Notes under the pieces: generated by a model
What the model was told of the DNA's origin: nothing
The model's database searches: none
What the model saw: the letters and a program-made list of their open reading frames with translations, nothing else
Shown here: piece by piece, positions 1 through 10,076 of the stretch
Position numbering within the stretch: position 1 is the first letter of the stretch
How the letters are laid out: each line of letters starts with the position of its first letter
Assembly: GCF_002259745.1 (NCBI RefSeq)
Contig: NZ_MWWW01000011.1
Coordinates: 1 to 64,000 of the forward strand
DNA from: Bifidobacterium myosotis
GTDB lineage: Bacteria; Actinomycetota; Actinomycetes; Actinomycetales; Bifidobacteriaceae
Direction of reading: 5' to 3'
DNA length: 64,000 nt
Program-made: the position numbers and the translations under genes

Positions 1-336
1 TGGGCCGTATCTCAGTCCCAATGTGGCCGGTCGCCCTCTCAGGCCGGCTACCCGTCATAGGCTCGGTGGGCCATCACCCCGCCGACTACCTGATAGGACG
101 CGACCCCATCCCATACCGGAAAAACCTTTCCCAACACACCATGCAGTGCATTGGAGCATGCGGCATTACCACCCGTTTCCAGGAGCTATTCCGCAGTACA
201 GGGCAGGTCGGTCACGCATTACTCACCCGTTCGCCACTCTCACCCCGGCCGAAACCAGGGATCCCGTTCGACTTGCATGTGTTAAGCACGCCGCCAGCGT
301 TCATCCTGAGCCAGAATCGAACCCTCCACAAAAAAA
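1..336 (-). rRNA. rrs: 16S ribosomal RNA, 5' portion (runs off the window)
   Basis: The complement of the first ~336 bases is the 5' end of a small-subunit rRNA. It begins TGTGGAGGGTTCGATTCTGG and continues through the conserved CTCAGGATGAACGCTGG region, with the helices around the 340 region at the window edge. The start matches the bifidobacterial form of the gene. The rest of the gene lies to the left of the window. The 5' boundary is set by analogy with mature 16S RNA and could be off by a few bases. Confidence 0.97.
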
Positions 337-541
337 CCTTCATGAAGAAAGCCCGAAAAACAGACTCTCAAAACAAAAAAAACGAGAAAAATCCTTTATA
401 AGGAAAAAGGACCTCTCACACAAAACCCCATCACCATTCAACCATCTCTCAGGCACCCACCAGAAAACCAGCAGGCAGGCAATGGACTGGCAATCATTGA
501 CTATAAAGAAGTAGTACAAACACGCTCTTGAGTTCTCAAAC
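337..541 (-). promoter_or_regulatory. rRNA leader with boxA-like antitermination element
   Basis: This is the transcribed leader of the rRNA operon, read on the minus strand. The complement of 517-541 holds TTGAGAACTCAAGAGCGTG, the actinobacterial rRNA-leader antitermination (boxA-type) signature. Between it and the 16S start is a hairpin-forming TCCTT...AAGGA stretch near 394-412 that may belong to the processing stem. The promoter must lie further right. A TATACA at 900-905 on the minus strand is one weak -10 candidate, but no convincing -35 box accompanies it. Confidence 0.6.
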
Positions 542-1055
542 CACCACCACACTCTCACCTCACAGCTCTCCAAGAGAAGAACCACTCGCTGAGCGGCAGC
601 AAGAGATAAACTTACACGTAGATGGCGAATCACGCAAATCAGGGCGCGAAATACCCTCGAAACCACTGCAATGACGCGGTTCCTTCGGCGTGTCGCAAAC
701 AGCCTCAAATCGCTGTTCTGATATCAGAATATCCTCTTCTTCGTCGCTTTGAGGTAGCAAGTTCTTCTGTTCACTGGTGTGTCCCAAGAATTCACCTTGG
801 TGTCATCAACGGTACGCATCCTCGAGCAATACGATGAGGCGACGCACCATGGCTCCTCACCTATCACCCCGCACCGCCCATGCAGCCGCATCACATAGTT
901 GTATAACCAACCGATAAACCACAAGAACGGCAAAAGGGACGGCTGCTAAACCAGAATTGACATGGGTGAATCAACGGAAGTTCTGGTTGGGTTGATTCCC
1001 TACGGAGATCAAACCCACCAATTCGCCTCTTATGTCAAAGCTGGTTTAACAGAGC
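542..1055. other. non-coding stretch upstream of the rRNA operon
   Basis: I see no credible gene here. Short open frames on both strands lack ribosome-binding sites and recognisable protein features. The stretch must contain the rRNA promoter or promoters (minus strand), but I cannot place them reliably. The left-hand part is probably still transcribed rRNA leader. Confidence 0.5.
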
Positions 1056-1100
1056 CAAAAACGAAAGGGGACCTTCCGCAGATGCGGAAAGTCCCCTTTC
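1056..1100 (-). terminator. rho-independent terminator after rplA
   Basis: An 18-bp near-perfect stem (1063-1080 with 1083-1100, AAAGGGGAC paired with GTCCCCTTT at its base) is followed on the minus strand by CGTTTTT. It sits about 40 bases past the rplA stop and should end the rplK-rplA transcript. Confidence 0.9.
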
Positions 1101-1141
1101 AGCAGCTCAGTAGCTACGAAGCTATGAAACTGCGTTTAGCC

Positions 1142-1834
1142 TCAGGCCAGGGTGTTCGGGTCAACCGGAACGCCCGGGTTCATCGTGGAGGTGATGGTCG
1201 CCTTGGTCAGGTAACGGCCCTTCACGGTGGCAGGCTTCAGACGCTTGACCTCGTCGGCCACAGCCTTAAAGTTCTCGTCCAGAGCGGCCTCGTCGAAGCT
1301 CATCTTGCCGATGAGGAAGGAGAGGTTGCCGTTCTTGTCGACGCGGAACTCGATTTTGCCGCCCTTGATGTCCTTGACGGCCTTGGTGACGTCCATGGTC
1401 ACGGTGCCGGTCTTCGGGTTCGGCATGAGGCCACGCGGACCGAGCACACGGCCCAGACGGCCGACCTTGCCCATCATGTCCGGGGTGGCGACCACGGCAT
1501 CGAAGTCGAGGAAGCCGCCCTGAACCTTGGCGATCAGGTCGTCATCACCGACGATGTCGGCGCCGGCCTCGGTGGCCTCGGTGGCCTTCGGACCACGGGC
1601 GAACACCAGGACCTTGGCGGTCTTACCAGTGCCGTGGGGCAGGTTGACGGTGCCACGCACGAGCTGGTCGGCCTTACGCGGGTCGACGCTCAGACGGAAC
1701 ACAGCCTCGACGGTCTGGTCGAAGTTGTAAGCGGGCATGCTCTTGAGCAGAGCGATGGCCTCGTTGGCGGTGTAGAGGTTGTTGCGATCGACGCGCTCAG
1801 CGGCTTCGCGGTACTTCTTGGAACGCTTTACCAT
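1142..1834 (-). CDS. rplA: 50S ribosomal protein L1
   Basis: This is ribosomal protein L1, 230 residues, the normal bacterial length. L1 forms the mobile stalk of the large subunit near the E site and in many bacteria represses its own operon by binding the mRNA leader. The conserved central segment [20 protein letters not shown] is present. The start follows an AAGGAG site 8 bases upstream. It lies 15 bases after rplK, so the two are one operon, ended by the terminator at 1056-1100. Confidence 0.98.
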   Translation of the reverse strand: MVKRSKKYREAAERVDRNNLYTANEAIALLKSMPAYNFDQTVEAVFRLSVDPRKADQLVRGTVNLPHGTGKTAKVLVFARGPKATEATEAGADIVGDDDLIAKVQGGFLDFDAVVATPDMMGKVGRLGRVLGPRGLMPNPKTGTVTMDVTKAVKDIKGGKIEFRVDKNGNLSFLIGKMSFDEAALDENFKAVADEVKRLKPATVKGRYLTKATITSTMNPGVPVDPNTLA

Positions 1835-1849
1835 CTGTCCTTCTCCTTA

Positions 1850-2281
1850 TCAGTCCGTAACCGTGATGCCCATCGAGCGAGCGGTGCCCTCGATGATCTT
1901 CATGCCGGCCTCGATATCGCGAGCAGACAGATCTTCCATCTTGGTCTCGGCGATTTCGCGAACCTGCGCCTTGGTGACAGAGCCGACCTTGTGGGTCAGC
2001 GGGTTCTCGGTGCCCTTCTCGATGCCGGCGGCCTTCTTGAGCAGAGCCGCGGCCGGCGGGGTCTTGAGAACGAAGGTGAAGGAGCGATCCTCGTAAACGG
2101 TGATCTCGACAGGGATGACCTGACCCATCTTGTCCTGCGTCTGCGCGTTGTACGCCTTGCAGAAGTCCATGATGTTCACGCCATGCGAACCCAGAGCCGG
2201 GCCCAGCGGCGGGGCCGGATTGGCCTTGCCAGCCTGGATCTGGAGCTTAATCAGCGCCGAGACTTTCTTCTTGGGAGCCAT
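1850..2281 (-). CDS. rplK: 50S ribosomal protein L11
   Basis: This is ribosomal protein L11, 143 residues, with the typical N-terminal [20 protein letters not shown] segment and an intact C-terminal rRNA-binding domain. L11 forms the GTPase-associated centre with 23S rRNA, where elongation factors and RelA act. It is the first gene of the rplK-rplA pair. About 295 bases separate it from nusG, with a terminator in the gap, so it probably has its own promoter. Confidence 0.98.
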   Translation of the reverse strand: MAPKKKVSALIKLQIQAGKANPAPPLGPALGSHGVNIMDFCKAYNAQTQDKMGQVIPVEITVYEDRSFTFVLKTPPAAALLKKAAGIEKGTENPLTHKVGSVTKAQVREIAETKMEDLSARDIEAGMKIIEGTARSMGITVTD

Positions 2282-2521
2282 ATTATGGTTCTTCTTTCTA
2301 TAACGCGGTTCAAATGGTCGCTGCCTCGGTCCTCGCCTATCGCCTACGGTCTTGACTCGTTATTTATCCGTCTTCGATAAGGATTGGGCCGCGGTCGGTC
2401 TCCTCCCGCAACTTATATTGCTGTGCTGTGCTAGCGGGTCTTCCCTCCAGACACAACTTTTCCATTATGCGAGGCTGAGTGGACAGGCCGAGTGGACAAC
2501 ACGCCGTCCGCCGGATACGAC

Positions 2522-2545
2522 AAAGCCCGACCGGAGTCGGGCTTT
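2522..2545 (-). terminator. hairpin terminator after nusG
   Basis: A perfect 10-bp stem AAAGCCCGAC / GTCGGGCTTT with a 4-base loop lies about 30 bases past the nusG stop. The T run is short (the stem ends in TTT then G). It separates secE-nusG from rplK-rplA transcription, at least partly. Confidence 0.7.
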
Positions 2546-2576
2546 CATACGATTTGCAATTGACGATTCGCAACAA

Positions 2577-3503
2577 TCAGTCGAGCTTCTGCACCTGGTT
2601 GAAACCGAGCTCCACAGGCGTATCGCGGCCGAAGATGGACACGAGCACAGTGAGCTTCTGGGTGGTGGGCTCCACGTCGGAAACGACGGCAGCCATGGTG
2701 GCGAACGGACCATCGGTGACGGTGACCTGATCGCCCACGGCGTAGGAGACCTCGACGGTGCGCTTCTTGGCGGCGGCAGGCTTATCGCCAGCCTTCTTGA
2801 GCGCCTCGGAAGCGATCATCGGAGCCATCATCTGGACGACTTCCTTGCGGGAGAGCGGGGCCGGGTCCTTGGTCGGGCCGACGAAACCGGTCACGCCTTC
2901 GGTCTCGCGAACGACGCGGCGGGCGTTCTCATCCGGCCACATGCGAATCAGCACATAACCGGGCACGCGGACGCGGGTGATGACCTTCTTGCCCTTTTCA
3001 GTGTGCTTCTCGACCTCTTCCATCGGAACCTCGACCTGGAAGATCTGGTCTTCCATGCCGAAGGAGGCCACACGGGATTCAATGTTGGTCTTCACACGCT
3101 TCTCATAGCCGGAGTACGTGTGGAGCACGTACCACTTGCCATCGAGCGTACGGAGGGACTTGGAGAACTCATCAACGGCCTGCTGACCGGCATCGGTTTC
3201 TTCGGCCTGCTCGGACTCGTTGATTTCAATTTCTTCGTCGTCATCCAGGGAGATGTGCTCCGCAGCAGAAGCGGGAGCAACGGATGACGCCGGAGCAGCC
3301 TCAGCCGGAGCGGGCTCCTCAGATTCAGCCTCGCTGGCTTCGCCAGCTTCGTCAGATTCGGAAGCAGGGGTTTCGATGTTTGCCTCGGCCGGCGCGCTCT
3401 GAGCAGCCGGTTCCTCGGCCGCAGGAGCTTCGGAAGCCTCAGCAGCGGGTTCCTCGGTGGGCGCGATGGCGTCGAGGTTCTCGAGATTCAGTTCATCACT
3501 CAT
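2577..3503 (-). CDS. nusG: transcription termination/antitermination protein NusG
   Basis: This is NusG, which binds RNA polymerase and couples it to Rho, ribosomes or rRNA antitermination complexes. The NGN domain starts near residue 122 ([19 protein letters not shown]) and a C-terminal KOW domain holds [15 protein letters not shown] near residue 255. At 308 residues it is much longer than the ~180-residue enterobacterial protein, because the first ~120 residues are an acidic Glu/Ala/Ser-rich extension, a known feature of actinobacterial NusG. It follows secE after 30 bases. Confidence 0.97.
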   Translation of the reverse strand: MSDELNLENLDAIAPTEEPAAEASEAPAAEEPAAQSAPAEANIETPASESDEAGEASEAESEEPAPAEAAPASSVAPASAAEHISLDDDEEIEINESEQAEETDAGQQAVDEFSKSLRTLDGKWYVLHTYSGYEKRVKTNIESRVASFGMEDQIFQVEVPMEEVEKHTEKGKKVITRVRVPGYVLIRMWPDENARRVVRETEGVTGFVGPTKDPAPLSRKEVVQMMAPMIASEALKKAGDKPAAAKKRTVEVSYAVGDQVTVTDGPFATMAAVVSDVEPTTQKLTVLVSIFGRDTPVELGFNQVQKLD

Positions 3504-3533
3504 GCGTTGTCATTCACCTTCAGATTGGTCAAA

Positions 3534-3761
3534 TCAGCCAAACAGCCACAGCATGAGCTTGCCCAGACCGAAGTCCATGCCGGTGACCAGAGCCATAAGC
3601 AGCAGCACGAAGATGAAGACCGCCAGAGACCAGAAGAACAGACCCTTGGCGGTAGGAGTCACGACCTTACGAAGCTCGTCGACGATCTGCTTGATGAACA
3701 GACCGATACGCATGAAGACATTCGGCTTGACTGCCTTTTCGTTTCCGCTCGTCTTAGCCAT
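3534..3761 (-). CDS. secE: preprotein translocase subunit SecE
   Basis: This is SecE, the small essential subunit that clamps SecY in the inner-membrane translocon. It has 75 residues, with a cytoplasmic amphipathic segment (FIKQIVDELRKVVTPT) followed by one membrane span around residues 41-62, as in single-span SecE proteins. It lies between tRNA-Trp and nusG, the usual actinobacterial arrangement. Confidence 0.96.
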   Translation of the reverse strand: MAKTSGNEKAVKPNVFMRIGLFIKQIVDELRKVVTPTAKGLFFWSLAVFIFVLLLMALVTGMDFGLGKLMLWLFG

Positions 3762-3800
3762 TCCTGTACCTCGCGTCAGCTACTTGATTATCGAAAGACT

Positions 3801-3876
3801 TGGCAGGGAAGGCGGGACTCGAACCCACAACCTACGGTTTTGGAGACCGTTGCGCTACCAATTGCGCCACTTCCCT
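3801..3876 (-). tRNA. trpT: tRNA-Trp (anticodon CCA)
   Basis: The complement folds as a complete 76-base tRNA. The acceptor stem is AGGGAAG paired with CTTCCCT, the anticodon loop is CTCCAAA with anticodon CCA, the T arm contains GGTTCGAGTCC, and the 3' CCA is encoded. It lies 39 bases upstream of secE and may be co-transcribed with it. Confidence 0.98.
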
Positions 3877-4119
3877 AGGTGACAACCACCTTCGGCTTAC
3901 GTCCCCGTAAAGGAACGCTTCGCTATGGCGAAACCGCCGAATCGACATATTAGCGGGTGAGCTGGATTATGGCAAATCGTGTTGCGCCCACGATGGCCAC
4001 ACGTGGCGGTCGAATACGCGAATGGCCGCTCAACACAAGGGATGAGCGACCATCAACGGACGATAAGTCTTCGGCGTGTCTTGAAGCGTGAAATCACCAA
4101 CGACAACTATGCAATCCAG

Positions 4120-4249
4120 TGGTCTGTCTCACTGACAATTGAGGGTTCCAGTTTTATCTCTCCCCCAATCAGCTTCGCTGACAGCGGGCTCGGAAGAGGG
4201 GCCAACACCACTCAGACAATTGCCAGTCAGACAATTGCTGGACGGACCA
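4120..4249. mobile_element. MITE-like repeat, TGGTCTGTCTC family, copy 1
   Basis: A ~130-base non-coding element is bounded by TGGTCTGTCTC on the left and GACGGACCA on the right, which form imperfect terminal inverted repeats. Inside are CAATTG boxes and a CTCTCCC...CAGCTTCGCTGACAGC module. Related copies lie at 21078, 28606 and, as one end only, 54606. It lies just past the 3' end of aspC. The remainder of the 3877-4258 gap shows nothing recognisable. Confidence 0.6.
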
Positions 4250-4258
4250 CTCGCGTGC

Positions 4259-5473
4259 TTACGCTTCGACCCATGCCTTCATGCGACGCATGCCTTCGGC
4301 CAGATCGTCATCGGCGAGGGCGTAGGAGAACCGCAGGTAGCCGGGGGCGCCGAACGCCTCGCCGGGCACGGCGGCCACATGGCCCTCGTCCAACAGGGCG
4401 GCCGCGAAATCGGCGGACGTGGCGCACACGGTACCGTTGGAGCCCAGCGGCTTGCCGAGCAGGGCCGTGATATCCGCGAAAGCGTAGAACGCGCCGGTCG
4501 GGGTCGGGCAACGGACGCCCTCGATGTCGTTCAGTGCGGACACAATCGCACGGCGACGCACGTCGAAGGCCTCGCGCATGCGATGGACCTCGTCCAACGG
4601 GCCGGACACGGCGGCCAGAGCGGCACGCTGGGAGATGTTCGCGACGTTGGAGGTCATATGGCCCTGCAGCTTGGTGGCGGCCTTGGCCACCTCGACCGGA
4701 GCCACCATCCATCCCACGCGCCAGCCAGGCATGGCGTAGGTCTTGGCCACACCGTTGAGAACCAGCAGCTGGTTGCGGCACTCAGGCACCGCCGCGCCAA
4801 CATAGGTGGTATGCGCGTCGTCGTAGTTCAGGTGCTCGTAAATCTCGTCGGAGATAATCCAGATATGGTGCTCGACGGCCCATGCTCCGATGGCCTTCAC
4901 GGTCTCAGGCTTCCAGACGGCACCGGTCGGGTTGTTCGGCGAGTTGACGATGATGGCCTTGGTCCGTTCGGTACGCGCGGCTTCCAGTGCCTCCAGCGAA
5001 GGCTCGAAGTTGACGTCCGCGCCGGCGAACACCTCGACCGGCACACCTCCGGCGAGTTTGACGGCCTCGGGATAGCTGGTCCAGTACGGCGCGGGGATGA
5101 TGACCTCGTCACCGGGATTCAGCAGAATCTGGAAGGATTCATAGACGGCCTGCTTGCCGCCGTTGGTCACTACGACCTGATCTGCGGTGGCTTCGTAGCC
5201 GGAATCGCGCAGCACCTTGGCGGCGATCGCATCACGAAGCTCAGGCAGTCCCGGCGTCGGGGTGTACTTGTAGTTCTTCGGGTCGAGACATGCGTCCGCC
5301 GCGGCCTTGACGACGTTTGCGGGGGTCGGGAAGTTGGGTTCGCCGGCACCGAAGCCGATGACGTCCAGACCGGCGGCCTTCATCGCCTTGGCCTTGGAAT
5401 CGACGGCGAGGGTGGCGCTCGGCGCCACAGTGTTGATACGGTCGGAAAAAGTCTGCCAATCAGCCATAGTCAT
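4259..5473 (-). CDS. aspC: pyridoxal-phosphate aminotransferase, aspartate aminotransferase type
   Basis: This is a class I/II aminotransferase of 404 residues that probably interconverts aspartate and oxaloacetate with glutamate and 2-oxoglutarate. The family signatures are present: [11 protein letters not shown] near residue 177, an Asp for the pyridine nitrogen in [10 protein letters not shown] near 209, and the Schiff-base lysine in [14 protein letters not shown] at about 244. A second ATG two codons in could be the true start. Neither has a clear ribosome-binding site, and a GATAAT just upstream suggests a leaderless transcript. The exact substrate cannot be proved from sequence. Confidence 0.9.
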   Translation of the reverse strand: MTMADWQTFSDRINTVAPSATLAVDSKAKAMKAAGLDVIGFGAGEPNFPTPANVVKAAADACLDPKNYKYTPTPGLPELRDAIAAKVLRDSGYEATADQVVVTNGGKQAVYESFQILLNPGDEVIIPAPYWTSYPEAVKLAGGVPVEVFAGADVNFEPSLEALEAARTERTKAIIVNSPNNPTGAVWKPETVKAIGAWAVEHHIWIISDEIYEHLNYDDAHTTYVGAAVPECRNQLLVLNGVAKTYAMPGWRVGWMVAPVEVAKAATKLQGHMTSNVANISQRAALAAVSGPLDEVHRMREAFDVRRRAIVSALNDIEGVRCPTPTGAFYAFADITALLGKPLGSNGTVCATSADFAAALLDEGHVAAVPGEAFGAPGYLRFSYALADDDLAEGMRRMKAWVEA

Positions 5474-5535
5474 GATGATTATCGTATGACTACCGGGCGA
5501 GAAAACGCCAGAGCGAGGGCGCCGGCTACATAACT

Positions 5536-5860
5536 GTCGGACCTCGACGGTTCAGCGTCGGACCTTGATAGTTGACTGTCGGATTTCGACGGTTGACTGT
5601 CGGACCTCGACGCATGAGTGTCGGGCCTCGTACCGCATTTGTACGAAATCCGACACCGAATCGTCGAGGTCCGACAGCCAACGCTCGAGGTCCGACACCG
5701 AACTGTCGAAATCCGACAGCCAAACGTTGAAATCCGACAGCCAAACGTCAAAGCCGATAGTCAAGCGTCCAAGTCCGACATCAAGAACCAAGAGCCAAGA
5801 ACCAAGAACCAAGAGCCAAGGCAAGGCAAGGCAAGGCAAGGCAAGGCAAGGCAAGGCAAG
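5536..5860. repeat. inverted array of 21-bp repeats followed by a (GCAAG)8 tract
   Basis: Five units beginning GTCGG start at 5536, 5557, 5578, 5599 and 5620, an exact 21-base period (example: GTCGGATTTCGACGGTTGAC). After a short centre near 5641-5648 the same unit appears reversed about seven times, with CCGAC ending at 5654, 5675, 5696, 5717, 5738, ~5759 and 5779. The whole can fold on itself. Further right come AAGAACC/AAGAGCC repeats and eight perfect GCAAG copies (5821-5860). It fills most of the gap between proB and aspC. The 90-residue open frame through it only reflects the multiple-of-three period. Confidence 0.85.
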
Positions 5861-5974
5861 AGTCAAGCGCCAGGTGACCAGCTGTGGCCGGTTGGTCGTC
5901 GCAGCCCGACATCCAACCAGCCACAGCCCGACAGCCAAGCACAACAATACAAGGCAAGACCCTACCGGCAACCG

Positions 5975-7108
5975 CTACACGAGCACGAGGTTGTCACGAT
6001 GCACCAGCGGATGCGCGAACTGCGGTCCGAGGAACCGCTTGAGCTGGGCGGTGTTGCGCCCGAGCATCTGCGGAATCTCCTCGGAATCGAATCCGGCCAG
6101 TCCGCGGGCCAGATGCTCGCCGGATTCGGAGTCCACCCACACCGGGTCGCCGGCGGAGAAATCACCGTGAACCTCGAGTGCGCCGGCGGCGAGCAGCGAG
6201 GCGCGCCCGCCGCGAATTGCCTGGGCGGCGCCCGCATCGACGACGATTGTGCCACGTGGGTCGGCGGCGAAGCCGATCCACAGGCGGCGCGCGGAGCCAC
6301 GGGCGTTGACCGGTGCGAACACGGTGCCCACCGGGTCGCCCATCATGGCGGGACCGGCGTTCGCGGCGCATGTGAGCACGGTGGGGATGCCGGACACGGC
6401 CGCCACGCGTGCGGCCTCCAGCTTGGTGACCATGCCGCCGGTACCGACCTTGGAGCCGGAACCGGAGACCTGGATATCCCCCAGCGCGTCGACGACGTTG
6501 GGCACGTACGCCACGCGCTTCGAGCCCGGTTGCGAGGGCGGCGCGGTGTACAGCGCGTCCACGTCCGTGAGCAGCACCAGCGCGTCCGCGCGTACCAGAT
6601 TGGCCATGAGCGCGGAAAGCCGATCGTTGTCGCCGAAACGAATCTCGTTGGAGGCCAGCGAGTCGTTCTCATTGATGATCGGAATCACCCCGAGATCGAG
6701 CAGCCGCTCCAGCGTGCGCTCCACGTTGCGGTACTGGGTGGCGCGAATCGTGTCCTCGGCGGTGATGAGGATCTGCCCAACATGAATGCCAAACCGGCCG
6801 AACGCGGTCTCGTAGCGGGCCATGAGCAGCCCCTGCCCCACCGCCGCAGTAGCCTGCTGGGTAGCCACGTCCGACGGCCGCGCGTCGAAGCCCAGCGGGC
6901 CAAAGCCGGCGGCGATGGCGCCTGACGAGACAAGCACCACGCGCGCGCCCATCAACCGCACATGGGCCAGCGCGGTGACCAGCGCGTCGAGTTTGTCCGG
7001 GTCAAGGTGCCCGCTCGGTTGCGTGAGCGAGCTGGACCCGACCTTGACGACGATGGTGCCGGCGCCGGCGATGGCCTGACGGACTTCGGCTTGACTTGGA
7101 GTGCTCAT
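5975..7108 (-). CDS. proB: glutamate 5-kinase
   Basis: This is glutamate 5-kinase, which phosphorylates glutamate in the first step of proline synthesis. It has 377 residues. The amino-acid kinase fold starts at IVVKVGSSSL and contains VLVSSGAIAAG and IINENDSL, and a C-terminal PUA domain occupies about residues 293-376. The start at 7108 (MSTPSQAEVR) avoids overlap with obgE and leaves a 58-base gap; longer frames upstream would run into obgE. It is the last gene of the rne-rplU-rpmA-obgE-proB series. Confidence 0.95.
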   Translation of the reverse strand: MSTPSQAEVRQAIAGAGTIVVKVGSSSLTQPSGHLDPDKLDALVTALAHVRLMGARVVLVSSGAIAAGFGPLGFDARPSDVATQQATAAVGQGLLMARYETAFGRFGIHVGQILITAEDTIRATQYRNVERTLERLLDLGVIPIINENDSLASNEIRFGDNDRLSALMANLVRADALVLLTDVDALYTAPPSQPGSKRVAYVPNVVDALGDIQVSGSGSKVGTGGMVTKLEAARVAAVSGIPTVLTCAANAGPAMMGDPVGTVFAPVNARGSARRLWIGFAADPRGTIVVDAGAAQAIRGGRASLLAAGALEVHGDFSAGDPVWVDSESGEHLARGLAGFDSEEIPQMLGRNTAQLKRFLGPQFAHPLVHRDNLVLV

Positions 7109-7166
7109 GATTCCTCGATTATGCGCACCGCTTGTTTCACGGATTGTTTCACGGACTATCGTCGTT

Positions 7167-8924
<1,758 letters not shown>

Positions 8925-8993
8925 TTACGAAACCTGCAAAACTTATGAAACCTACGAAACCCTACGAAGCTGACATAGCTTAGCAAAGCTTAC

Positions 8994-9023
8994 AAAAAAG
9001 CCGCGTCCTTACGGGCGCGGCTT
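8994..9023 (-). terminator. rho-independent terminator after rpmA
   Basis: Minus-strand stem AAGCCGCG / CGCGGCTT is followed by TTTTTT, about 20 bases past the rpmA stop. It implies that obgE has a separate promoter or relies on read-through. Confidence 0.88.
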
Positions 9024-9044
9024 GACAAGCTGATGACGAATCGC

Positions 9045-9296
9045 TCAGGCAGCAATCACGTCGACGACCTTGCGGTCACGACGAATGCCGAACTTCACGG
9101 AGCCATCGGCCAGGGCGAACAGCGTGTGATCCTTGCCCATGCCGACGTTCTGGCCCGGGTGGAAGTTGGTGCCACGCTGGCGAACGATGATGTTACCGGC
9201 CACAACGGCCTCGCCGCCGAACTTCTTCACGCCGAGGTATTGAGGCTGCGAATCGCGACCGTTACGAGAGCTGGACGCACCCTTCTTATGTGCCAT
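9045..9296 (-). CDS. rpmA: 50S ribosomal protein L27
   Basis: This is ribosomal protein L27, 83 residues, near the peptidyl-transferase centre. The N-terminal [16 protein letters not shown] and the conserved [10 protein letters not shown] segment are typical. It follows rplU by 22 bases and is ended by the terminator at 8994-9023. Confidence 0.98.
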   Translation of the reverse strand: MAHKKGASSSRNGRDSQPQYLGVKKFGGEAVVAGNIIVRQRGTNFHPGQNVGMGKDHTLFALADGSVKFGIRRDRKVVDVIAA

Positions 9297-9318
9297 GATT
9301 CATGGTCCTTTCTATGAC

Positions 9319-9627
9319 TCAGGCGATCGCCGTGATCTTGACGACGGTCAGCTTCTGACGGTGGCCCTTGCGACGAGCAACGCCGGTCTTGTTCTTGAAC
9401 TTCTGGATGTTGATCTTCGGGCCCTTGGCCTCGTCGTCAACGACCTCGGCCTTGACGGACACCTTAGCCAAATCGGCGGCAGCCAGCGTGACGTTGGCGC
9501 CATCCACCACGAGGGCAACCGGGAACTCCACGGTGTCGCCCTTCTTGGCGTCGAGACGATTCACGAGGATGGTATCGCCCACCTCGACCTTTTCCTGATG
9601 GCCACCGGCCTTCACAATCGCGTACAT
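9319..9627 (-). CDS. rplU: 50S ribosomal protein L21
   Basis: This is ribosomal protein L21, 102 residues from the ATG at 9627 ([18 protein letters not shown]). A longer frame to 9669 is unlikely because the family starts at MYAIV. The C-terminal [15 protein letters not shown] is the family signature. It is co-transcribed with rpmA. Its upstream region carries a strong hairpin (9713-9749). Confidence 0.98.
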   Translation of the reverse strand: MYAIVKAGGHQEKVEVGDTILVNRLDAKKGDTVEFPVALVVDGANVTLAAADLAKVSVKAEVVDDEAKGPKINIQKFKNKTGVARRKGHRQKLTVVKITAIA

Positions 9628-10076
9628 AGTAATTCCTTTTATGTTTTGGAAAGCTTCCTTGCCCAACACGCACCGAGCCTGCGGTCAGACACCGAGTTTC
9701 GAATTTACACCTACACGCGGACGAAATCAAATGGTTTTCGTCCGCGTGTCAAGCACCGACCTCGTTACGGCGTGTCCCCCGAACTGCCGGGAACAAGCCG
9801 AAAACGGCGGCGCTGTGCTCTTTGCACGGTTCCGGATGCCATCTGGATGTTCAGGGGGGCGTCCGCAAAGTGACCGTATGGGTGTTGTTGTGGGACACCA
9901 GTATAGGCACGGCTGTGGGACCTTTGTGGACACCCCATTTGCGCTCGGTCCGTCGCGTCCGGTTTGACGACGGGCGGTAGCGGTCGACGACGATTGACAT
10001 CAATCATCGCGCAGCGCCCGTCGGAGCTGCCATGGCCGGCATAATCCAGATGTGCTCGCTTTGCCTCACGGCACCG
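9628..10076 (-). promoter_or_regulatory. rplU leader region with a 14-bp-stem hairpin at 9713-9749
   Basis: The 449-base gap between rne and rplU has no gene. ACACGCGGACGAAA (9713-9726) and its perfect complement (9736-9749) form a strong hairpin with a 9-base loop. No T run follows it on either strand, so it is not a classical terminator. It lies about 90 bases upstream of rplU and could be a leader regulatory structure, an RNase E/G site, or a processing stem after rne. Function is unproved. Confidence 0.5.

Noticed and set aside
5479-5751. A 90-residue protein with seven-residue repeats across the 21-bp array
   Set aside because: A 21-base period is a multiple of three, so any open frame shows a seven-residue repeat. 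The other frames are also open and no ribosome-binding site fits.
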